DNA from: Albibacillus kandeliae
GTDB taxonomy: Bacteria; Pseudomonadota; Alphaproteobacteria; Rhodobacterales; Rhodobacteraceae
Direction: 5' to 3'
DNA length: 64,000 nt
NCBI RefSeq assembly: GCF_003116585.1
Contig: NZ_QEHM01000007.1
Coordinates: forward strand, 1-64,000
Made by a program: the position numbers and the translations under genes. Of the stretch, positions 17,151-25,601 are shown piece after piece. Each line of letters starts with the position of its first letter. Within the stretch, counting starts at the first letter, position 1. The notes below the pieces were generated by a model that worked only from the letters and a program-made list of their open reading frames with translations, made no database searches and had not been told where the DNA came from.

Positions 17151-17992
17151 ACGACGGCAGGACGATCCTCAACCAATGGGCGGACGCGGGCGAGTGCGAA
17201 CTGCCCGGCGAAGGCGCCACGGATCAGGCCTTGTCCTCGACCCTGATGAAGGGGCTCGAGATACTGGCGCTCTACAGCGACCAGGAAGATCGTTTCGCCA
17301 ATGCCGAGATCGCGCGGCGGCTGGGCTTGAACAAGGCCACCGTCTCGCGGCTCTGCAAGACACTCATGCACATGGGCTACCTGCGACGTGACCCCAAGGG
17401 CAACTTCCGCCTCGCCCCGCGCATCCTCGGCCTGTCCTACCCGGTGATGGCAGCCACGCGCTGGCGGCACCAGCTGGTCGGCCCGATGCGCGAGATCGCC
17501 GAGATGAGCACCGGCAACGTCACCCTCGCGGTGATGTCCGGCGACCAGTTCGTGCAGGTCCAGACCGTCGGCGACCCGGTAAGCTTTCCGCATATCCCCG
17601 AGGCCGGGATCACCGGCCCGTTGCACCGCTCGGCCAGCGGACGCGCGTTGCTCTCGCTGCTCGACGGGCAGGAGCTCTACGACAAGCTGGCGGAACTCCG
17701 GCTGCGCTTTCCCGAGGAATTCGAGGCCCACGCCGACCTGACCGCGGCCAGCATCGCGCGGTGCCGGTCCGAGGGGTTCTGCACCTCCTACGGCGACTGG
17801 CGCCCGAACATCGTCGCGCTCTCCACTCCGCTCGGAGAAACCGACGACGGGCTGCGCGTCGCGCTGTCCTGCGGCCTGCCCCGGTTCCGCGCCCGCGAGG
17901 ACGTCGTCGAGAACGACCTCGGGCCGCGCCTTGCCGAGGCCGCGCGCTCCTTCCGCATGATGGGTATCTTCAAGCCGCCCTTCTTCGCCTGA
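17147..17992 (+). CDS. IclR family transcriptional regulator
   Basis: 281 residues starting with TTG, which overlaps the CoA transferase stop (TTGA), so it is translationally coupled. The winged helix-turn-helix covers about residues 30-90 (ALSSTLMKGLEILALYS ... NAEIARRLGLNKATVSRLCKTLMHMGYL). The effector domain follows with RSASGRALLSLL and the C-terminal VALSTPLGETDDGLRVALSCGLPRFRAREDV. IclR proteins sense small acids and usually repress neighbouring catabolic genes; the palindrome at 15905-15922 is the likely site. A 14-bp palindrome at its stop codon separates it from the convergent DUF2478 gene. Confidence 0.92.
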   Translation: MNDGRTILNQWADAGECELPGEGATDQALSSTLMKGLEILALYSDQEDRFANAEIARRLGLNKATVSRLCKTLMHMGYLRRDPKGNFRLAPRILGLSYPVMAATRWRHQLVGPMREIAEMSTGNVTLAVMSGDQFVQVQTVGDPVSFPHIPEAGITGPLHRSASGRALLSLLDGQELYDKLAELRLRFPEEFEAHADLTAASIARCRSEGFCTSYGDWRPNIVALSTPLGETDDGLRVALSCGLPRFRAREDVVENDLGPRLAEAARSFRMMGIFKPPFFA

Positions 17993-18004
17993 CCCGGCCG
18001 GGTC
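17991..18004. terminator. palindrome at convergent gene ends
   Basis: GACCCGGCCGGGTC is a perfect 14-bp palindrome exactly filling the gap between the stop codons of the IclR gene and the leftward DUF2478 gene. It could form a short bidirectional transcription-end hairpin. There is no T-run and the loop would be strained, so confidence is limited. Confidence 0.35.
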
Positions 18005-18540
18005 TAACCGGCATCCCGCGCCAGCGGCTGCGCCGAGGTCTCGGCCATGCGCGCACGGCACCAGTCGGCGATGGCGTCAGCATCCTGCGTCAGCGCCTCG
18101 CCCAGATCCCCGGCAAAGCCCAGGAAGGCATCAAGGTTGCCGTGATTGATCGCGACCAGCACCGGCACGCCAGAAGACAGCGCCTCGCCGATCACCGGGC
18201 GAAAGCCGCGCCCTTCCAGCTCCTGCTTGCCGAACTTGTTGACCAGCAGCAGCGCCGCCCCCCTCTGCAGGCCCGCGCTGACCAGCCCCACGACCCGCTC
18301 AAGCCCCTGCGGGTCCAGCCGGCAACCGCGCGACAGCGCGCCAAGGTCCTGGCTGATCCGCACCCGCTCGGTGCCGCTCAGCACCTGCAGGTCCATGTGG
18401 CACTTGCTCTCCGGGCCGGTCTCGACGTTGTATTGCACCGCCCCGGCCAGCGGCCATCCCTCGGCCTGCAGCCGGTCCGCCACGTCGCGCAGCAGGCTGT
18501 CGACCTCACCGCGTCCCGTGCCCGTCACGTACCCAAGCAT
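18004..18540 (-). CDS. DUF2478 family protein (molybdenum-cofactor cluster associated)
   Basis: 178 residues. The start MLGYVTGTGRGEVDSLLRDVADRLQAEGWPLAGAVQ and the NKFGKQELEGRGFRPVIGEAL segment match DUF2478, a family with an NTPase-like fold regularly found beside molybdate, molybdopterin and formate dehydrogenase genes. The usual tight P-loop (GxxxxGK) is not visible, the N-terminal TGTGRGE being the nearest glycine-rich loop, so NTPase activity is uncertain. Divergent from fdhD across a 78-base gap that must hold both promoters. Probable role in molybdopterin cofactor handling, inferred from context only. Confidence 0.75.
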   Translation of the reverse strand: MLGYVTGTGRGEVDSLLRDVADRLQAEGWPLAGAVQYNVETGPESKCHMDLQVLSGTERVRISQDLGALSRGCRLDPQGLERVVGLVSAGLQRGAALLLVNKFGKQELEGRGFRPVIGEALSSGVPVLVAINHGNLDAFLGFAGDLGEALTQDADAIADWCRARMAETSAQPLARDAG

Positions 18541-18618
18541 ACCCGTCCCCTTGCAACTGGTCCGCGCAGGTTACAAGATGCCGGTCGCGCAGGCCAGAGG
18601 AGGCGCACGACCCCGACC

Positions 18619-19488
18619 ATGCCCGATTTGCCGCTGCTTCCCACCCCGAACGACCCGCGCCTGACCCGCCGCATTTCCGGCACCGACCAGACCGGCACCG
18701 CCACCGAGATCTCGGTGGTGGAGGAACGTCCGCTGACCATCTACCTGAACCGGCAGGAGATCGTCACCGCCATGACCATCGGGGACTATCCCGAGTACCT
18801 CGCGCTCGGGTTCCTGCGCAATCAGGGCATGCTGCACCCCGACGACGTGGTGACCGCGGTCGATTACGACGACGAGATCGAGACAGTCGTGGTCAGGACC
18901 GAACGTGAAACCTCCTACGAGGAAAAGGTCCAGAAGAAGACCCGCACCTCGGGTTGTGCGGTCGGCACCGTCTTCGGCGATATGATGGAGGGGCTGGACG
19001 GGCTCGTGCTGCCCCGCACCGAAGTCCGCACCTCGTGGCTCTACGCCCTCGCGAAAGAGATCAACACCACCCCCTCGCTCTACCTCGAGGCCGGGGCGAT
19101 CCACGGCACCGTGCTCTGCCAAGAGGATCGGCCGCTGGTCTTCATGGAGGACGTCGGGCGGCACAACGCGGTCGACAAGATATCGGGCTACATGTTCCGG
19201 CACGGCATCCCGGCGGAGGACAAGATCCTCTATACCACCGGCCGCCTGACCTCCGAGATGGTGATCAAGACCGCGCTGATGGGCATTCCCGTCCTCGCCT
19301 CGCGCTCCGGCTTCACCGCCTGGGGCGTCGAGATCGCGCGACAGGTCGGCCTCACCCTGATCGGCCGCATGCGCGGCCAGCGCTTTGTTTGCCTCTCGGG
19401 CGAAGATCGTCTTGTGCGCGACGCGGACCCGGCCAGCGTGCCGGAGGAAGACCGCAAGTCGCGCAGGAAATCAGCAGATGTCTCCTGA
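18619..19488 (+). CDS. fdhD: formate dehydrogenase accessory sulfurtransferase FdhD
   Basis: 289 residues. FdhD transfers sulfur from a cysteine desulfurase to the bis-MGD cofactor of formate dehydrogenase. Recognised by the late FMEDVGRHNAVDKISGYMF, LYTTGRLTSEMVIKTALMGIP and SRSGFTAWGVEIA motifs. The sulfur-relay loop normally reads CxxC; here it is C113-A-V-G116, so only the first cysteine remains. ATG at 18619 is the only in-frame start near the upstream GGAGG, although spacing is long (15 bases). It opens the cofactor operon fdhD-YcxB-like-mobA-mobB-moeA and serves the FDH structural genes 14 kb downstream. Confidence 0.95.
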   Translation: MPDLPLLPTPNDPRLTRRISGTDQTGTATEISVVEERPLTIYLNRQEIVTAMTIGDYPEYLALGFLRNQGMLHPDDVVTAVDYDDEIETVVVRTERETSYEEKVQKKTRTSGCAVGTVFGDMMEGLDGLVLPRTEVRTSWLYALAKEINTTPSLYLEAGAIHGTVLCQEDRPLVFMEDVGRHNAVDKISGYMFRHGIPAEDKILYTTGRLTSEMVIKTALMGIPVLASRSGFTAWGVEIARQVGLTLIGRMRGQRFVCLSGEDRLVRDADPASVPEEDRKSRRKSADVS

Positions 19489-20023
19489 ATACCGGATGCA
19501 GATGGACCTGACCGAGCGCGACGCGTCGAACGCAGTGCGGCTTCTGGTTCGCAACTATCTCTTTCCCGGCGGGTGGCGATGGGGGCGCAAGCTCTACAGC
19601 CTTCTGACTGGAGCAGGTCTGGCTGTCCTGTCGTTCGTCATAGCCGTCATCTTACTCAACGCCATAGGCAGAGACATCGAAACCGACGCATCCCTCATGT
19701 ACCTGCTCGGCCTCGGCATGGGCGGCGCCATGGCCGTCCTCGGCTACCTGCTCAACCGTCGACAGGTCCGCACCCGCCTGGAAGTCCGCGCGCACAAGGG
19801 CCAGACCGTCATCTTGACGCCGCAAGGCGTCACCCTCGAAAATGGCCGCAGCCACGCGCATCTGGCATGGCAGGACTTCGATTATCTCGGCCATCGAAAG
19901 GGAACGGCCGTCCTTGTGCACGGGGACGCGGTGCTCACCTTGCCGGCGCGTCTGCTGGACACGGCTGCAACACCGGGCGCCGTACGCGCCGCGATACAGT
20001 CCTGGTTCGAGGACTCAAGATGA
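19478..20023 (+). CDS. YcxB-like two-helix membrane protein
   Basis: 181 residues. The start at 19478 (AGGAAATCAGCAG upstream) overlaps the fdhD stop by 11 bases. Two membrane helices (LLTGAGLAVLSFVIAVILLNAIG and YLLGLGMGGAMAVLGYLL, about residues 43-100) are followed by a cytoplasmic C-terminal domain (ILTPQGVTLENGRSHAHLAWQDF ... LPARLLD) that resembles the YcxB-like C-terminal domain. No enzymatic motif is seen. It is squeezed into the molybdopterin operon with overlaps at both ends (ATGA into mobA). Function unknown. Confidence 0.7.
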   Translation: MSPEYRMQMDLTERDASNAVRLLVRNYLFPGGWRWGRKLYSLLTGAGLAVLSFVIAVILLNAIGRDIETDASLMYLLGLGMGGAMAVLGYLLNRRQVRTRLEVRAHKGQTVILTPQGVTLENGRSHAHLAWQDFDYLGHRKGTAVLVHGDAVLTLPARLLDTAATPGAVRAAIQSWFEDSR

Positions 20024-20658
20024 AACAACCCCTCGGCGTGATCCTCGCGGGCGGGCTGGCCACGCGGATGGGAGGCGGGGACAAGGGCCTGCTGGAGATC
20101 GGCGGCGAGCCCCTGCTGCAGCGCATCATCGACCGGATCGAACCCCAGGTCGCGGGCGTGGCGCTCAACGCCAATGGGGACGCCGCGCGCTTTGCCTCCT
20201 ACGGCCTGCCGGTTTTGCCCGATACCATCCCCGGCTTCCCGGGTCCGCTGGCGGGCGTGCTCGCCGGCCTCGACTGGGCCGCAGCGCAGGGCGCCGACAG
20301 CATCGTGACCGTGGCAGCCGACACGCCCTTCTTTCCCTGCGATCTCGTCCCCCGCCTGCTGCTGGCCGCCGAAGACCGGCCCCATCTGCTGGCGCTGGCC
20401 TGCACGCCCCGCGACGGCGAGGAAGCGCTGAAGTCCGGCGGCGGGCGCAAGATCAACCGCCACCCCACCTTCGGCCTCTGGCCCGTCGCCCTGCGCGACG
20501 ACCTGCGGGCGGCCCTGACCGACGGGCTGCGCAAGGTGGTCCTCTGGACCGATCGCCACGGCGCGGGCGAGGCGCTGTTTCCGGCCGACCCCTTCGACCC
20601 CTTCTTCAACGTGAATACACCCGAGGATCTCGCCCGCGCACGCGAGCTGGCGGCATGA
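20020..20658 (+). CDS. mobA: molybdenum cofactor guanylyltransferase MobA
   Basis: 212 residues. The nucleotidyltransferase signature GVILAGGLATRMGGGDKGLLEIGG at the N-terminus binds GTP, followed by PVLPDTIPGFPGPLAGVLAGLDWA and the TVAADTPFFPCDLV motif with the metal-binding aspartate. It attaches GMP to molybdopterin to make MGD, which is needed as bis-MGD in formate dehydrogenase. ATG overlaps the stop of the YcxB-like gene (ATGA), and its own stop overlaps mobB (ATGA), so the cluster is translationally coupled. Confidence 0.95.
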   Translation: MKQPLGVILAGGLATRMGGGDKGLLEIGGEPLLQRIIDRIEPQVAGVALNANGDAARFASYGLPVLPDTIPGFPGPLAGVLAGLDWAAAQGADSIVTVAADTPFFPCDLVPRLLLAAEDRPHLLALACTPRDGEEALKSGGGRKINRHPTFGLWPVALRDDLRAALTDGLRKVVLWTDRHGAGEALFPADPFDPFFNVNTPEDLARARELAA

Positions 20659-21146
20659 GGCTCTACGGCGTCACCGGCACCAAGGATTCCGGCAAGACCG
20701 GCCTGATGGAGCGGCTGGTGGCCGAGATCACCGGGCGCGGCCTCACCGTGTCGACAGTCAAGCATGCCCACCACGACACCGACATCGACCAGCCGGGCCG
20801 TGACAGCCACCGCCACCGCACGGCGGGGGCGTCCGAGGTGCTGCTTGCCACGCCCAACCGCTGGGCCCTGATGCACGAGTTGCGCGGCGCGCCCGAACCG
20901 TCGCTGGATGATCTTCTCCCCCGCCTCTCGCCCGTCGATCTGGTGCTGGTCGAAGGCTACAAGGGCGCTCCCCACCCCAAGATCGAGGCGCACCGCATCG
21001 CCACCGGCCGACCGCTTCTTTCCCCGGAAAACGGCTCGATCCGAGCCGTGGCCTCCGACAGCGACGTGGCGACGGCCTTGCCCCGCTTCCACCTCGACGA
21101 CACTTCAGCCATCGCCGATTTCATCCTCGCCGAGGTCGGGTTGTGA
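20655..21146 (+). CDS. mobB: molybdopterin-guanine dinucleotide biosynthesis adaptor MobB
   Basis: 163 residues. P-loop GVTGTKDSGKTGLMERL at residues 5-21, then VSTVKHAHHDTDIDQPGRDSHRHR, the MobB hallmark, and the LVLVEGYKG Walker-B-like region. GTP-binding partner of MobA. The start is at 20655 (ATGA overlap with mobA); its stop overlaps the GTG start of the downstream moeA fusion. Confidence 0.94.
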   Translation: MRLYGVTGTKDSGKTGLMERLVAEITGRGLTVSTVKHAHHDTDIDQPGRDSHRHRTAGASEVLLATPNRWALMHELRGAPEPSLDDLLPRLSPVDLVLVEGYKGAPHPKIEAHRIATGRPLLSPENGSIRAVASDSDVATALPRFHLDDTSAIADFILAEVGL

Positions 21147-23311
21147 GCTTCGACACCATCGTGGTGGTCGACTGGTCGGGGGCGCAGTCGCCCTCGCCCC
21201 CGAAACCATCGAAGGACGCGATCTGGATCGGCGTCGCGCGTAACGGCACGGTCGAAGCGAGCTACCATCGCACCCGCGCGGACGCGACCGAGAGCCTTGC
21301 CGCCCTCTTCGAGACCGAGCGCGCAGCCGGGCGCCGGGTCATCGCCGGGTTCGACTTTCCCTTCGCCTATCCCAAGGGGTTTGCCGAGGCGGTCTGCGGC
21401 GCGTCCGACCCGCTCACCCTCTGGGCCGCGCTGGCAAAGCGGATCGAGGATGCGCCGGACAATGCCAACAACCGCTTCGAGGTCGCCGCCGCACTGAATG
21501 ATCTGTTCCCCGGTGTCGGCCCCTTCTGGGGCTGCCCCGTCTCCTTCGACGATCCCCGCCTGCCGCCGAAGGGCACCGCGCGGCACGGTCACGGCCTGCC
21601 CGAACGGCGCGGCTGCGAAAGCCACCTGAAGACGACGCAACCCTGCTGGAAGCTCTACACCACCGGCTCGGTCGGCTCGCAGGCCCTGCTCGGCATCGCC
21701 CGCCTGCACACCCTGCGCAGCCGGTTCGGCACCGACCTCGCCGTGCGCCCCTTCGAGCGCCACGAGGCCCCGATCACCCTTGTCGAACTGTTCCCCTCGC
21801 TGATCGCGCCGACCGTGGCCGCCCTGAGCGAGGAGAATGAGATCAAGGACCGCGCCCAGGTCCGCGTCCTCGCCGGGGCGCTCGCCGCTCTCAATCCCGC
21901 CTGGCTCGACGCCATGACCCGCGAGGGTGATCCGGTGGAGGGGTGGATCCTCGGCCTCGGTCACGAGGAGGCAATCGCGCTGGCCGCCCATGCGGCCTTT
22001 CCCGCCGAGGGTACAGACGCTACCACGTCTCACATGACCAACTCCGACCTCCTTCCGCCGCGCCTCCGCGACGACTGTTTCGCCATGCCTCAGGGTGTCG
22101 CCTGGGTGCCCGTGGACGAGGCGCTCGCCAAGCTGCGCGCCGCGCTTTATCCGGTGACGGGGACCGAGAGAATACCTACCGCAAAGGCGGCAGGGCGGGT
22201 GCTCGCGGCCGAAGTCACCGCACAGCGCTCCAACCCGCCAATGCCGAACTCCGCTGTCGACGGGTACGGCTTTGCCCATGCCGCCACCGGCGAGGGTGTC
22301 CAGCGCCTGCCGCTACTTGCCGGTCGCGCGGCTGCCGGGCAGCCCTATCCTCACGCCGTTCCGCCCGGCCACGCCATCCGCATCCTGACCGGGGCGATCC
22401 TGCCCGAGGGCGTCGATACCGTGGTTCTTGAGGAAGACACGGCGACCGACGGCACCACCGTCGCCTTCGACGGGCCAATCAAGCCCCGCGCCAACACCCG
22501 CAAGGCGGGCGAGGACGTTGCTGCCGGTGAATCCGCGATCCCACGCGGAAAGCGCCTGCGCGCACCGGAACTCGCGCTCGCCTCCGCCCTCGGGATTGCC
22601 GAACTTCCGGTTCACCGCCCGCTCCGTGTCGGCGTGCTCTCGACGGGGGACGAGATCGTCGCCACCCCTGACGATCCCGCCGCGCCTCATCAGATCTGGG
22701 ATGCCAACCGCCCGATGCTGCTGGCGCTGGCGCAGGGCTGGCACTGCGAACCGGTCGATCTCGGCCATGTCGGCGACGATGCGTCGGAGATCGAGGAACG
22801 GCTGAACACCGGTGCAGAAAGCGCCGATGTCATCCTCACCTCGGGCGGCGCCTCGGCGGGGGACGAAGACCACGTTTCGGCCCTGCTCCGCTCCCGCGGG
22901 ACGCTCTCAAGCTGGCGCATCGCTCTGAAACCGGGCCGCCCGCTGGCGCTCGCCATGTGGAACCACGTGCCCGTCTTCGGCCTGCCCGGCAACCCGGTCG
23001 CGGCGCTGGTCTGCGCGCTGGTCTTTGCACGCCCTGCCCTGTCGCTGATGTCGGGCGCCGGGTGGACCACGCCGCAGGGCTTCACTGTCCCCGCCGCCTT
23101 CGCCAAGCGCAAGAAACCGGGCCGCCGCGAATACCTGCGCGCCCGTCTCACCGACGAGGGACATGCCGAGGTCTTTGCCTCCGAGGGCTCCGGCCGTATC
23201 AGCGGACTCTCCTGGGCCGACGGGCTGGTCGAACTGCCGGACGAGGCCGCGGACATCGCCCCCGGCACCCCGGTGCGCTACATCCCCTACGCCTCTTTCG
23301 GGCTGACCTGA
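21143..23311 (+). CDS. moeA: fusion: RNase H-like (DUF429-type) domain + molybdopterin molybdenumtransferase MoeA
   Basis: 722 residues in one uninterrupted frame. The C-terminal part (about 305-722) is a full MoeA: VPVDEALAKLRAALYPV, RSNPPMPNSAVDGYGF, VGVLSTGDEI, TSGGASAGDEDHV, PGNPVAALV. It inserts molybdate (or tungstate) into adenylylated molybdopterin. The first 285 residues are not in ordinary MoeA (about 400 residues). They start VVVDWSGAQS, contain GFDFPFAYPKG and end with KDRAQVRVLAGALAAL; D10, D71 and D236 fall where RNase H-like DUF429 proteins keep acidic residues. GTG start overlaps the mobB stop (GTGA). An internal ATG at 22034 has no ribosome-binding site, so a fused product is favoured. 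Confidence 0.85.
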   Translation: MSFDTIVVVDWSGAQSPSPPKPSKDAIWIGVARNGTVEASYHRTRADATESLAALFETERAAGRRVIAGFDFPFAYPKGFAEAVCGASDPLTLWAALAKRIEDAPDNANNRFEVAAALNDLFPGVGPFWGCPVSFDDPRLPPKGTARHGHGLPERRGCESHLKTTQPCWKLYTTGSVGSQALLGIARLHTLRSRFGTDLAVRPFERHEAPITLVELFPSLIAPTVAALSEENEIKDRAQVRVLAGALAALNPAWLDAMTREGDPVEGWILGLGHEEAIALAAHAAFPAEGTDATTSHMTNSDLLPPRLRDDCFAMPQGVAWVPVDEALAKLRAALYPVTGTERIPTAKAAGRVLAAEVTAQRSNPPMPNSAVDGYGFAHAATGEGVQRLPLLAGRAAAGQPYPHAVPPGHAIRILTGAILPEGVDTVVLEEDTATDGTTVAFDGPIKPRANTRKAGEDVAAGESAIPRGKRLRAPELALASALGIAELPVHRPLRVGVLSTGDEIVATPDDPAAPHQIWDANRPMLLALAQGWHCEPVDLGHVGDDASEIEERLNTGAESADVILTSGGASAGDEDHVSALLRSRGTLSSWRIALKPGRPLALAMWNHVPVFGLPGNPVAALVCALVFARPALSLMSGAGWTTPQGFTVPAAFAKRKKPGRREYLRARLTDEGHAEVFASEGSGRISGLSWADGLVELPDEAADIAPGTPVRYIPYASFGLT

Positions 23312-23314
23312 GCG

Positions 23315-23548
23315 CTATCCCTTGCGGATCAGGTAGACCTGCGCCTCGCCCTCGTCGGCGGTGCCTGCCAGTGCGTGACCGGCCTCGTTGCAAAAATGCG
23401 GCACGTCGATCACCGCCGCCGGATCGGTCGCCAGCATCCGCAGCACCTGGCCACGGGTCATGCCCTGCAGCCGCTTGCGCGCCTTCAGCACCGGCAGCGG
23501 GCAGAGCAGCCCCCGCGCATCGAGTTCCTGATCCCAGTCCATGGCCAT
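23315..23548 (-). CDS. TusA-like sulfur carrier protein
   Basis: 77 residues, TusA/SirA/YedF family. The start at 23548 (GAGAGGAACC upstream) is chosen over the 110-residue open frame. ELDARGLLCPLPVLKARKRL is the family signature with the sulfur-carrying C16 in the CPxP motif. TusA passes persulfide sulfur from cysteine desulfurase to acceptors; in E. coli it also affects molybdenum cofactor supply. It is the last gene of the leftward FDH accessory operon, tail-to-tail with moeA (3-base gap), so a role in FdhD sulfuration is plausible but inferred. Confidence 0.88.
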   Translation of the reverse strand: MAMDWDQELDARGLLCPLPVLKARKRLQGMTRGQVLRMLATDPAAVIDVPHFCNEAGHALAGTADEGEAQVYLIRKG

Positions 23549-23591
23549 CGTGATAGGTTCCTCTCCGCCGCCTGTAAATCCTGCCCGTGTC

Positions 23592-25541
23592 TCAGTCTGC
23601 CGCGACCGGGAGCCACACGGTGAACACCGCGCCGCCCCCCTCGGCATTGGCCGCGCTGATCAGCCCGCCGCCGCCCTGCACGATGCTCTGCGAGATCGAC
23701 AGGCCCAGCCCGGTTCCCTCGCCCCGCCGGGTGGTAAAGAACGGGTCGAACAGCGACGACAGGTTCTCTGGCGCGATCCCCGGACCGCTGTCCTGCACCT
23801 CCAGCGCCACGCCATCGACCCCGTCCCGCACCTCGCGCTTCAGCGCCAGCGACAGCCGCCCCTCCTGCCCCATCGCCTGCGCCGCGTTCAGGATCAGGTT
23901 GATCACCACCTGCTGCATCTCGCCCGCGTCCATGGCCACCGGCGGCACCTCGGGCAGCGTGGTCTCCACAGCGATCTTCCCCTTGTTCAGGGCATGCTCC
24001 ACCAGCAGGAGCGAGTCCTCCACCACCGGCCCCAGCTGGATCGCCCCCGCATAGTCCGAGAATTCCGAGGGCCGGGCGAACTTCAGCAGCTTGCCGACGA
24101 TGGCCTCCATCCGCATCACCTGCCGGTCGATCAGCCCGAGTTCCGTCCCCACCCGCGCGGCCTCCTCGCCCAGTTCCATGCGGATCACGTCCACGTTGCC
24201 CTGGATCACCGCCATCGGGTTGTTGATCTCGTGCGCCACCCCCGCCGTGATCTCGCCGATCGAGGCAAGCTTCTCGCTCATCACCAGCTGGCGGAAGGTT
24301 TCTTCCAGCTTGGCATTGGCCTCGCGCAGCTCGGCCGTCCTCCGGTCCACCCGATCTTCCAGTTCCTCGGCCCATGCGCGCAGCTTGAGGTCGCGGTCCT
24401 GCACCTGGTCCAGCAGCCCGTCGAGATGCGCCGCCACCTGCCCGATCTCGTCGCGCGCCCCCACCGGGCCGATGCGCGCGGCAAGGTTGCCGCGCCCGAC
24501 CCGCCGCATGGTCTGCGTCATCCGCTCCAGCGGCGCGAAGATCCCCTTGGCCATCCACAGGAACACCGGCACCGACAGCGCCATGACCCCGGCAAAGGCG
24601 GCCATCATCCAGAGGTAGGCGGCGCGCTTGGCCTCGGCAAAGGGCGCCTCCAGAAAGCCGACGTAGAGCATCCCCACCCGCTGTCCGAAACTGTCGCGCA
24701 GCGGCAGATACCCCGAGATGTACCAGTCATTCACCACGAAGGCCCGGTCGAGCCAAGTCCGCCCCTCGTCCAGCACCGCGCGCCGGACCGAGGCCGAGAC
24801 CCGCGTGCCAAGCGCGCGAACATCCTCGAACAGCCGCACGTTGGTCGAGATGCGGACGTCATCGAGAAACAGCGTCGCGGTGCCCTGCCGCGCCCCGCCG
24901 GTGACCGGGTTGAGATAGACCAGCGAGTTGATCGCGTCGATGAATCCGAGGTTCCCGTTCAGCAGGATACCCCCCACCAGCACCCCCTCGTGACCGGGCA
25001 GGGTCACCGGGCTGGCGGAATGGACCACCATGCCGCGATCCTCCACCTCGCGGCTCGTGGGCACGGCAGCCTTGGTCTCGATCAGGTCAATCCGCGCCCG
25101 GGTATCGAGCCCGCCGGGCAGCGCGGCCAGAACCTCGGGCGGAAAGATGTCGATCGCGGTTCCGGGCCGTCCCTCCCGCGCGGCGCCGATCACCGGCCAG
25201 CGCGCATCCCCTTCGGTGATCTCCGGGTCAGGCAGGTAGTAGAGAAAATCCAACCCCAGCGCCGCGCGCTTGTCCTGCAGGAACGCCTCGTCGGGATGAC
25301 CGTCCGCAAAGGAACCGGCGAAGGCCACCGATCCGGCAACCCCGCCCAGTTCCTCACCGGTCCGGCTCATCAGCTGCAACAGGTACTGCTCGGCGATGCG
25401 CAGGTCGCTCTGCACGTTGGCCACCAGCAACTTGTCATAGTCACCGGTCCATCGGGTCATGCCCAGCAACAGCAAAAGCGGCATCAGCAGGACCATCGGC
25501 GCAAGCGCAAGGATCAGCAGGCGCAGGCGGACACTGGTCAT
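23592..25541 (-). CDS. membrane sensor histidine kinase with extracytoplasmic cache-like domain
   Basis: 649 residues. TM1 at 7-27 and TM2 at about 308-332 enclose a 280-residue periplasmic sensor domain of double-cache type. HAMP (about 335-385) and a coiled-coil segment (EELEDRVDRRTAELREANAKLEETF) lead to the H-box SIGEITAGVAHEINNP with H437. The ATPase domain has N-box VINLILNAAQAM, DSGPGIAPENL and GEGTGLGLSIS. Likely partner of the GAFTGA-less NtrC-like regulator at 37706, the only response regulator in the window, although the genes are 12 kb apart in divergent operons. The stimulus may be periplasmic (formate or another carboxylate). HupT/NtrB-type HK; 60 bases after the DUF6505 gene. 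Confidence 0.9.
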   Translation of the reverse strand: MTSVRLRLLILALAPMVLLMPLLLLLGMTRWTGDYDKLLVANVQSDLRIAEQYLLQLMSRTGEELGGVAGSVAFAGSFADGHPDEAFLQDKRAALGLDFLYYLPDPEITEGDARWPVIGAAREGRPGTAIDIFPPEVLAALPGGLDTRARIDLIETKAAVPTSREVEDRGMVVHSASPVTLPGHEGVLVGGILLNGNLGFIDAINSLVYLNPVTGGARQGTATLFLDDVRISTNVRLFEDVRALGTRVSASVRRAVLDEGRTWLDRAFVVNDWYISGYLPLRDSFGQRVGMLYVGFLEAPFAEAKRAAYLWMMAAFAGVMALSVPVFLWMAKGIFAPLERMTQTMRRVGRGNLAARIGPVGARDEIGQVAAHLDGLLDQVQDRDLKLRAWAEELEDRVDRRTAELREANAKLEETFRQLVMSEKLASIGEITAGVAHEINNPMAVIQGNVDVIRMELGEEAARVGTELGLIDRQVMRMEAIVGKLLKFARPSEFSDYAGAIQLGPVVEDSLLLVEHALNKGKIAVETTLPEVPPVAMDAGEMQQVVINLILNAAQAMGQEGRLSLALKREVRDGVDGVALEVQDSGPGIAPENLSSLFDPFFTTRRGEGTGLGLSISQSIVQGGGGLISAANAEGGGAVFTVWLPVAAD

Positions 25542-25601
25542 CGGGCCGCCCCCGCCCCTGTTCCCGAACCTTGCACGATGCGGATCACCGGACCACGCAG
25601 A

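Noticed and set aside
22034-23311. Separate moeA gene starting at the internal ATG at 22034.
   Set aside because: No Shine-Dalgarno upstream, no stop or frameshift between the domains, and the N-terminal domain shows conserved-looking acidic motifs, so a fusion protein is preferred.
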